Below the pieces are notes generated by a model. That model had not been told where the DNA came from and searched no databases. It saw only the letters and a list, made by a program, of their open reading frames with translations. A stretch of DNA of 64,000 bases from Larus michahellis (taxonomy: Eukaryota > Chordata > Aves > Charadriiformes > Laridae): the NCBI RefSeq assembly GCF_964199755.1, contig NC_133907.1, forward strand, positions 5,709,001 through 5,773,000, written 5' to 3'. Within the stretch, counting starts at the first letter, position 1. Each line of letters begins with the position of its first letter. A program made the translations under genes and the position numbers. Below, in pieces: positions 47,843 to 57,300 of this stretch.

Positions 47843-50800
47843 ATGCTGCCTTTCTGCTGTCTTGTCCTCCTTGGGGGCCTCCTGCCCCCCTCCCAGGGCC
47901 TCCTCAACCTGGGCAGTGTCCTTGGGCTGAGCCCAGCGCAACCCAAAGATGGTGAGCTCAGAGGTTTTCCATGTTTCCCAGGGGAGTGTCATGGCACAGA
48001 CAGCCACGTGCCCACCTTGGTCCCGGTGTGTCCTGTGCCATTTTGGGCTCATGGAGTATCCCTCAGCTCATCAGGGCCCTGCTTCCTGGCAGGCTTGGCT
48101 CCATGAGGAGCTCAACTTTGTGCAAGGATGCTCAGGGGTCCCCATGAGACCTCATGAGCAGGTCAACCTAATGTAGCTGAACCAATCTTTCTTATCAATT
48201 AAATCTTTCTTATCAATTAAATCTTTCTTATCAATTAAATCTTTCTTATCAATTAAATCTTTCCAACAGTGGAAATCTGATTAGTAACTGGGACTTCTTT
48301 GGTGCAGGTTTGCTGGGTACTGGTCTTCTTGGCAGTGAAGGTCTCAGTGGAAAAAGTGGATTGCTTGGCACAGGCGTTCTTGGTGAAGGTGGGTTATTGG
48401 GTACTGGCCTCCTTAGCAGAGGAAGTCCGAGTGGAGAAGAAAGTGGAGGTCCCCTTGATGCAGGAAAAGAAACCGGCAGATCTGGGATCCTTGGCACAGG
48501 CCTCCTAGGTGAGGAAGGTCTACTTGGCATGGGTGTGCTTGGGAGAGGAGGGCTTCTAGTCAATGCAAACCAGAACAGTAATGGAGACCTGACTGTTGCA
48601 GGAGGACAACCTGGCAGCAGTGGTCTGCTTGGCACAGGCATCCTTGGTGGGAAAGGCCTTGGCACAGGCATCCTTGGTGGAGAAGGCCTTGGCAATGGTC
48701 TCCTTGGCAATGGCCTCCTTGGCAATAAAAGCCTTCTTGGAGAGAATGGTCTGCTTGGCACAGGGCTGCTTGGAAATGGAGGTCTCCTAGGCAATGGAAC
48801 TCTACTTGGCCTTAATGGTCTTCCGGGCGGGGGAGGACTGCTGGGTGAAGGAGTGCTTCGCAAGTCAACACCCTTCGGCTGGTAAGTCAGAGCAGAAGCA
48901 CAGCAGTGGTGCTCACTGCAGGGTAACAAATAATGTCCAGGGGAAGGGTTCCCCTAATGGGGTGCGCCAGGGACCAATTCCTCCCTGTTACACAAACCAT
49001 CAGTCCCAGGCTTGCAGCTCACATGAGGAGCTGCGATGGGGGAAATTCCAACCAGAGATGGGAAGAGTCTTCCCCATGGGAGTGATGTGACACTGCGATG
49101 GGCACTCTGAGAGGTGGGGGAAGCTCCACCCTTGGACACTCCTCAGGACACAGCCCTGTATGACCTGACCCTGCGTTGCAGCTGGGTCTTCTTGGAGCAG
49201 AGCTTGGTCCTTCCCCACCTTCACTTTTAACTGAGAATACCCACATAGGTAACAGGTCAAATGATGAATGGGAAGAGTTCCGACTGTAGGGTCTGCTCCT
49301 GCTGATCCTGCCATCTCAAGGCAGGTTTGCTTCTGTGTCAACCCCCAGGTTGAAGGTGCTGAACCTTGAGAATGTCCGAGTGTCGTGGAAGGTCTTTCAT
49401 GGGAGCGAGGTCATCCTGAACCTGTACTCAAAGCTGGTGCTGCGGTTGCCAGGGTGAGCAGGGCTGGTGGGTGAGGCAGAACAGCGAGGCCATGGGGGTC
49501 CTGAGGGTGCTGGGGAGGATGGAACATTCCTGGATGCTGGAGAAATGTCCCCAAACACTCACTAAGGGGCTGGTGAGGAAAGCTCTGCACTGTGCTGCTG
49601 CATCTCCCTGGGGATATTTTCAGCTGTCCTCACTCCAAAGGCATGGTGTCGGTCTGTGGTGGCCGGCAGAGGCAGAGATCCTCCTGTAGACAAGGTGCTG
49701 GGAGCAAACTGTCAAGAAGGCTCCATGCTCCTTCATCTTAACTTGTCCTTCCTCCGCCTGAAGTCAGAACTCTCCTGGAAACCCCTCGGTGCCCGTTGCA
49801 CACTGGGACTTCAATGATCTGCTAACAGGACCAGGAGGCTGATGAAAGTCCTGAGTCTAAAATGTTGTCCCAGCTGAGCCCAAGCTTGCAGCTCAGCCAC
49901 AGATACCACTCTTCTCTGCTTTGGTCTCCTCTATAACCCTCCAAGCCACTTCTTTATTTCTCAGGATTTTTCAATTTCTGAGCGGATCCTCGGTAGAAAC
50001 GAACATCACGTCACACATCGCACTGACCCAAGACACCCCCGGTGACCTCAAGTTGGTGATTAAGGATTGCAACAACCTGCTCGGCGGCTTCAGCGTCAAT
50101 CTGCGGCAGGGGTGAGTGTGGGAGCCTTCACCACCCCCGGTCCCGTGTCACGCGCCGAGGTGATTTGCAAGGACAGACCCATCACACGCAGGAGCCGAGC
50201 CTGATCCCCTGGGCTGACCTGGGGCTCGACCATGGCCACTGGCGTAGGGCTGCGTCTCCCGCTGGAGGCAGGTTTCTCCCACCCTTGCCCCCGAGCTGCC
50301 CAGCCAGGCTCCAGTTTCCAGACTTGAGGCCACCGAGTGCTTCAGAGAAGGTTAATTCAGCAAAAATCTCGAGGGCATCAGGCAGAGTAAGTGGCAGCTC
50401 CATTATCCAGCCATGAGGAGCCCACAAGGTTTTTTGCATAGAAAAGCCAATCTATTTTTTTGGGAAACCTGCAAGGGGGTGGGATATTGGTATGTGCACG
50501 GGAAAACAGCTGAAGATAATGGTCAGGACTAGCTCTTTGCAAGTTTGCAGTGGGGCGAAATTTCAGTCTCCGATCTGGGCACGGATTTACACGTTAACGA
50601 TCAAGATGTTGAGAAGCAGGTAAAAAAGTCCCGAGCTTCTATAATTCCTGCTAAAGCCTGGGGGAGCTGTGGGCTTGCAGCATCTTTTAATGCCAGAGAT
50701 GAAAAGAAGAGAATCGGTGCTCCTCGCCGGCGCTCGCAGCGCTGCAGGCCAGCAGAGATCGGATTCATCTTGATGCCGAGCCCCGGGTTTTTGGCAATTT

Positions 50801-53087
50801 CCCTGGTAATTTTTGTCTGTCTTTTTTCCCTTCCCAGCTTCTTCACCAACATGGTGAGCCGCTTGCTGAACAATTCCCTTCAGTCTCTCGTACCTGCGCT
50901 GGTGAGTGCCTGGAAGGCCTTCCCTGTGCCAAGCTGCACGTTAACTGAAATTAGCGCTCTTGTAACTATCCAGCAGATTTACACATGCATATATAGAGAT
51001 ATTTGCACGTGCAGATAGGTGCCCACAACCCGTAAGTGAATTCCGCCAACTTCCTTGCTCTTTCTTACAGTCAGGATTTATTTGTTAGAAGTAATTCAGA
51101 TTCCGTCGTGCAATGTTACGGGATAATGTGTAACCAATTGCTTTCTGAAGCTCCTCCCGGTACCGAGCCGGTGCGGTAAGCAGGAGCGACAGCCTCGCTT
51201 AGAAAAAAGGGGCCCGTTAGAAAAAAAATCTTTTATTCCGTTAAATAGAATCTGTGCCGTTTCGAGAAGAGAGCTGAACGATTTACACCGCTCTTTTCCC
51301 ACGGAGGTAAACCGGGCTCTAGGAGCTGATCGTTCCCTCTTGATCTAAAGTCTGCGAAACTTTAACGATCGTTAGGGAAACGCGTCGCCGCCCCCACGAT
51401 ACTCTCACCAAGGTTGTGCCACTCGTTACCGTTGCAGCTTTGCCCGTTGGTGAATATTTGGGTCAGCATCATCAATATGAAGCTCCAATTCCTCAACAGT
51501 AAGTTGTCAACTTTTCTCCTCTGTGTTAATTTTTTAGGGTGACAGGTGAGTTTTGCGTGTTTAGCCACTTCCGCAGGCAGGGGGTGTCCTCAGGAGAGCC
51601 CGAGCTGTGGGAGAAGGAGTTACTCAAAGCTGCTGTGGGTGGCACAGTCCCGGCTCACCTCCAGGACGCTGCCGGACGGCGCAAAAGCATCACAATCCTG
51701 CTTTTCTCACGTTTTTTGCTTTTTTTTTTCCCCCCTAACTGGGGCCAGACCCGAGCTGCTGCCAAGAAAGATGGCTCTGCTGGGACCCCCCCTGGTTTGC
51801 ATCCCCCTGTCTTTGAGTCCCACACAGCCGCAATTGCTGCTCCAGTCCGTGCAACGTTGTCCCCGCTTACCCAAAAGTTTTCCCGTGTAATGAGACATGC
51901 GCCTGGTGGCTCCAGGACAGCGGGTTTCAAGGGAAACTTTGAACCCTGAGAGGTCTGAGACCCGCAGGAAGGACGAGGGGTTTTTCCTCCTCTGGTGCTG
52001 AGGATGTCACCGGGCAGGGACGTGGCTCTCCCGATCTCTCCCAGATGCTCCAGGCAGGCAGGGCAGAGCTCTCCGCAGGCTCCTGGACAGGCAGCCGGCT
52101 CTGCCCAGCCCTGACGGCCTCTCCCTCTCCCCAGATGTCGTCTCCTTTGGGCTCCTGGGGAAAATCCACTCTGCCCTCTCCAAACTGCCGGTGACATCCC
52201 AGCAGTCCGTGGAGCTGGATTTGCAGGTACGGCCATGCCCCTGCCCTGCGTCCCCCCCACACTGCCTGCCCTCCCGCCCACCGCAGCCTCCAGTCACACA
52301 CTTTAACACCTCCTTGTTTTTTTTTGCAGAATTCCCCATTCCCAAGCGCCTTCATCGACTGGCTCCTTCAGAGTAAGTCCAGCCCTGATGGGGATCCCCA
52401 GTGGTGTCTGTGAGCCACAAAGGGGCAGCGGCTGCGGGGACGCATGGAGGGGACACAGGGGTAGTGGCCAAGAGGGTCCCCATGGCCACAGGGTGCTGAT
52501 GCATCTCAGGGTGGGCCCCCAAAAGCACTTCCACCCCACATGGTACATCTTTGCTGTGGGGCGATTGAGGTCCGTGGTCCTCGGAGACATCCCCCGACTC
52601 TGGCACGGACAGGTTTTACCCGTCAGCGGCGGCTGCTTCGCCACGCTCGGTGGCTGCAGGCGTACGGTCACGAGACAAAGTCGGTGTGCTCCTACTTACG
52701 GCCTGCGCAGCCCTGGAAAAGTCACTTCACCTCTCATAAAAGGATTTAATAATATTTACTTAGTAGGAGTGAATAATGGTCCTCAGGATGCTGTGAGGAT
52801 TAATTAATATTTGCAGAGGTGATTGGAAGAGGTTCCAGCTTCATATGCATGCAAAGTTAATATATAGAGGAGGGAAGGAAGAGTTGGAAGCCGTCCCAGC
52901 TTCCCCAGAGGCATATTCCTCAGGGCACTAAATCATCTCTGCCCATAAAGCCAGGGGCTCTCGGGCCGCCGGCACGTCGGGTACTGCAGAGCCCGGCCCC
53001 GCGGGCGGGGGCTTGGGGGGGCTGGCGTGCACTGACCTGCGTCACTCTCCCCCAGCCACAGGCGTCAGTCCTGGGAGCACTCTGTAG
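47843..53087 (+). CDS. Single-domain PLUNC-like protein with Gly/Leu-rich N-terminal region
   Basis: Coding exons: 47843-47951, 48308-48881, 49349-49453, 49965-50111, 50838-50901, 51438-51498, 52135-52226, 52330-52372, 53056-53087. They total 1227 nt, or 408 aa, all phases consistent. Residues 1-19 are a signal peptide (MLPFCCLVLLGGLLPPSQG). Residues 37-227 are GLLGTG-type repeats. Residues 228-384 form one N-type BPI domain, with C298 (KDC) and C335 (LCPLV) as the conserved disulfide and a glycosylation site at N276. The first seven coding exons follow the ladder of the long PLUNCs. Then, instead of eight C-terminal exons, two small exons add about 24 residues and a stop. No C-domain exon was found downstream to 64000. 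The layout is that of a short PLUNC (BPIFA type) and it sits where mammals have BPIFA genes, but the extra exon and repeats suggest a truncated BPIFB instead. I do not assign a symbol. Confidence 0.82.
48187..48263 (+). repeat. 18-bp minisatellite just upstream of a coding exon
   Basis: Four perfect copies of CTTTCTTATCAATTAAAT (48187-48258) plus the start of a fifth. The array ends 44 bases before the repeat exon of the single-domain PLUNC gene, within its branch-point and pyrimidine region. Confidence 0.95.
48308..48881 (+). repeat. Gly/Leu-rich repeat exon of the single-domain PLUNC gene
   Basis: A 574-nt exon of degenerate GLLGTG, GLLGNG and GILGG units, interrupted near 48560-48610 by a polar insert (NANQNSNGDLTVAGG). 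Units vary in length, unlike the strict 30-base array in BPIFB3-like, so this repeat looks older or under looser constraint. Confidence 0.9.
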
Positions 53088-53501
53088 CCGTGGGGCCAGC
53101 AACACCGTGGGGTAAGGATGATTTGCTGGCTGGGAACTGGCTCAGAGCTCTGCCGGCGGACGTGCCGGTGGATGTGCCGGTATCGGTGCCCGGGCTGGGC
53201 AAGACGAAGCCAGCAGGGCTGACTCTGCCGCCTGGCAGTGGGAGGTGACAGGGGGCACGGGGCTGCTGCTCCGAGCTCCCGCACTGCCCAAAACCTCAGC
53301 CCCCGTGTCCCCACAGGTCCCCCTGTGGGCAATTCCCACCGCTCTGCCCTGAGGAGGAGGAGGAGGAGGGAAGGGAGGATGATGACCCGATGCCCATAGA
53401 ATAGATGTGAAAATGGAGAAACCCAACCACGAAAATTTCTTCTGCGCTACATTTCAGCCTTACCAGACCTTGGTGTTTTCGTCCTGACCAGGATTAGCCA
53501 C

Positions 53502-53732
53502 ACTGATGGTTAGCTTTGCCAACAGTTAGCTGTGCCGACAGTTAGCCATGCCAGGGGTTAGCCGTGCCAGTGGTTAGCTGTGCCAGCTGTTGGCCATGCT
53601 GATGGCTGGCCACGCCGGTGGTTAGCCGTGCCAATGGTTAGCCATGCCAGTGTGTACCCGTACTGATGGTTAGCCATGCCAATGGTTAGCCGTACCAGTG
53701 GCTAGCCATGCCAACGGGCAGCTGTGCCAACG
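53502..53732 (+). repeat. About 16-bp minisatellite downstream of the single-domain PLUNC coding sequence
   Basis: Roughly 14 degenerate copies of a GGTTAGCCATGCCAAT-like unit. It lies between the stop codon and the proposed polyadenylation signal, so it would be in the 3' UTR if that signal is used. Confidence 0.9.
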
Positions 53733-54336
53733 GAACTGCTGGCAGCACCACCAGAGGCAGGAGCCCCAGGTGACACCCGTGTGCCCTCCTGGCTGTCACG
53801 GCCGTAAGCCACTCGTTACGGCAATCACTGACAAAGGGACTGCCCCGACCCTCCGGCCCTTCCTCATGCACGCCCGAGTTTCGCCCGGGCCAGGGGCTGT
53901 GGCAATTGGTGGCCAAGGGGACACTTTCCTGGTGCTGGACCGAGACCTCCCAGCTGGTGGCAGTGATTTGTTCCCAGTGCAGCCGCCCCACGGGAATTTT
54001 GTAAGTTTGCACTAACTGCACCAAATTCCTGTGAAGGGAAGGCAAAAAAGGGACAAATGCTGACGAAGTGTAAACGCTTTGTCTTTGCTCTCCTTCTGCT
54101 GATTAGTTGGCCATTTCAAAAGGAAATTTTGCTGTTTTCAGTGATTTCTTACTGTTAAAAACAAGGCAAAAAAGGCCTGCAGTCTAATCCAAACGTGCAC
54201 TTAGCTGATTTGTTCCCAAAGAGTTATGCTTTGAACTGATCAGAGTAAATGCTATCCTGTCTTGTAATCTCCGAGTGGATTTGGATGTGTTGCATTGTGG
54301 GTGAGGTGGATTCACATCCCTTCTGTTACTCCTTAC

Positions 54337-54342
54337 AATAAA
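54337..54342 (+). terminator. Candidate polyadenylation signal of the single-domain PLUNC gene
   Basis: AATAAA about 1.25 kb after the stop codon, followed by a T-rich stretch. No clear AATAAA was seen nearer, so the 3' UTR would be long and include the minisatellite. Confidence 0.4.
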
Positions 54343-57300
54343 AAGGATTTTTCTTCATCTGCATTCAGCACGTGATTTGGTTTCTTTCCAAACTGCAGAA
54401 GGATTTTTGCATTTGCAAGGGTTTTGTTATTTATCTCTCCTATCAGCTACAGGGGTAACTCACATGCAAAGAATATTTAATAGATAAGTCTGCTGGAAAA
54501 GTGGGGAACCACGATGAGCTGCGGCCCCAGAGTCGAGTCTAAGCCCTGCCGGCCCCCTGCCTCTCGCGCTATTTAGCTACAGAAACGCGGTCAATGTGAG
54601 AAATAAATATTCCCCTCATTTGTATTTATGCAGATTTATTCTGCCCTTGTCCCTGAGCTGCTGGTTCTTTTATTCTCTTTCCTGCTCCCCGCTTGTTGCC
54701 AGCGAGCTGGGAGCTGTTTGACATGAACAAACACATCCCCGGCACCCTGCCAGGCCAGCCCCCCCGGGCTGGGGCCGGGACCCCGGGGTTGAGCGGGCGG
54801 CGATGGCCGGCGAGCTCTTGGGCGCAGAAGGAGCCGTCCCCCGCATCAAAATGCGTCCTGTGCCACAGCCCCTGCGCAGGATGGCTGCACGGCAAGAGCT
54901 GCTGGGGTCAGGGACGGGTCCTTGAGCCCTGCAGCCTCCAGAGCCACCTCCAGTGCCACCAGCCACTTCCCAGCGCCCACACCGGCTCTGCTGGGTGTCC
55001 CAGATGGGGTGCTCCGGGGTCCCAGGGGACACCCGGTCCCCTGAGCGGTGGGTTTGCAGACAGCGTCTTCCCCGCTGCCCCCACTCCCAGGGCTGGGGCT
55101 CCCGCTCCCGTCCCGCTGCCTCTGCCAGAGGATGGAACCTGCTTCTCACCTGACATTTACGCTCGGCTTTTTGCAGTTTCTCATCCCAGCCGGTAACGTG
55201 TCCGCCGCCGGCAGAGTTCTGCATAGTGCGTGCCACCGCGCCGCCGCAGGTATCGCCTATTCCTAACGACGTGTGTTCAAAATTTAAAAGGGTGAAGAGA
55301 AGCTGAAGGGCTGAAGACGTTGGGAAGCGGGAAATGGTGGGTGCTGGCGGCTGGTAGCCAGAAAGAACAGCACGCACTGCTGGGAGCCAGCTCAAGGTGA
55401 GCATTTCCAGTGCAGACCCCAGCCCACACCACCGTTCCTCGGCTGTGGCTCGTCCCCCGCCATCGCCCTCCACACCCAGACCCCGTGCTGTCCCCTTGTC
55501 CCCAAAGCACCCGTCTGATCCCATCCAATCCGTGGCTGCTGAAGAGCCGCCGGCCGGCACATCCCCGGCCCCGCAGCCGGGAGTAGTGCTGCTCTGAAAC
55601 TTCACCCCTGAGCCGGTTTTGACAATAAGTGGTTTTTTTCTGTTAAATTGGCTCTCTGCAGAAACCGGGGCTCTGCCAAGCAGCAGCCGCTCTGGGGAGG
55701 AAAGGCTCAACTGGAGGAGTTATGAGATGGTGAGAACGATGGCTGCTCCCTTGCAGCTGATCCAAAAAAATCAAGCATTTCAGCTCAAGTTCCCCATAGA
55801 ATTGTTTGATTTGTGGGGAAAAGCTTTCAGGTTTTTTTTTTTTTTTTTTCATGAAAGAACACAATTTTCTTTAGGGAAAGACTGCTTTCCTGTAGCCTAC
55901 CCTGCAGCTCCTGCGTGCCGTGGCTGGGCATTCAGGAGTCTAAATGTTTCACCGAACACCTCGGAGTTTCCCGCTGGGCTTTTCGCGAGTCGATGGGGTG
56001 ACCGAGGTGCCCCCCATGCCCAGGGACTCCAGCCCAGCTTCTCCTGTCACTCCTCGCTCCTTCTAGCCGGTCGTGGCAGCGTGTGAGTGAGCGATGCCCC
56101 GAGCACCCCAACCTCGACAGGGGGGTGGGATGCCACCCCCACCCTGCCAATTAAACGCAGAGGTAACGACGCTATTGGGCTGTGGTCCTTAGGGCTGCAT
56201 TCAGTGCCTCCCTCCCGCCTCTCGCGCCGGCTGCAATGAGCACCCATGGGCTGGGGGCTCCGGGAAAGGGAACTTTATGCCAACGAGCCGCGTGTGCTCA
56301 GCAGCAGGAAGGTGAAGAGCAGAAGCGGGGTGTCCTTCGATGGCATCGGCAGAGCTGCGAGGGGAAGGACAGGGACGGATGGCATTGCCTAGGCCCAAGC
56401 TGTCTAATAAGTAACGCCTCGCTGGGCACGTTCGGTTTCCAATTCCTAAGGAAACGGAAGGAGCTGGACGAAAGAAAGTGCCAATTCCCAACCCAGGCTC
56501 ACTGGCTGTGAATAATTGCAGAGACAGGTGTAAAGATTTCCTCAGTAATCCTACTGCCAAAAATGCCAAAAAGCAAATCCTTCCAGGTGGTGCGGTGCCA
56601 CGGGGGTGGTTCCTGCCTCCGCTCCTGCAGAGCCGGGGGCGGGCGGCCATCGGCCACCATGAGACCCACGGAGCCCACGGCAGCACCCGTGCCGGGGTGG
56701 GCGCCGTGCAGAGCAGACGCAGAGAATGAATGGGAGTGGTATAAGGGAAGAGGCAGGAATTTTGCACTGGTTTGATGCACTAATAGTGATGTAAAATGGT
56801 GCCACAGGGGACATCCCTGCCGCCGGCACTGCCTGGCTCTGGTGAGCGAGGGTGGGTGGCTCTGGGGCAGCTCACGAGCCCTGTCCATGAGGGCACCAAG
56901 GTGGTTTTGTGCAGGATTTCCCCAACCTGTCCCCGAGGGTGTCACAGGGCGGGTCGGGGGCACCCAGAGGCTCCTCTCACCGCGCTGGTCGGCCCCGTGG
57001 CGGCTGGGATGTGTGGCCCATCCATCGCGGTGGCTGCTGGCAAGAAGGGATGTTGGAGGGCTACTGGGCAGAGCTCCTTGGCCGGAGCCTGGCCGAGCAC
57101 CGCTCCGAGCGGTGCCAGCTCCTCCTGCTCGGCAGCACCTCGGGCTGTGTTTACCTTCGAGGGGTTTGCCCTGACCGCACACCGTCCTGCCCTCACCCGC
57201 CTTCTGTTAGCGCAACGGGACACCAGGAGGTCTGGGACTGCGGGCGAGGGTTTATTTTGGCCCCTGTAAACGCAAAACCGAAGCCCTGAAGGCAAACAGC

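Noticed and set aside
53502-53732. Telomere-like GGTTAG repeats suggesting an interstitial telomere
   Set aside because: The period is about 16 bp and the hexamer is not tandem, so it is an ordinary minisatellite.
53880-54015. Possible extra exon of the single-domain PLUNC gene ending before a GTAAGT at about 54001
   Set aside because: The peptide has no similarity to the BPI C-domain, and the gene already closes in frame at 53087.
54670-55710. A 346-codon minus-strand open frame in GC-rich sequence
   Set aside because: No recognisable domain, and composition typical of GC-rich chance frames. Overlapping frames on the other strand are nearly as long.
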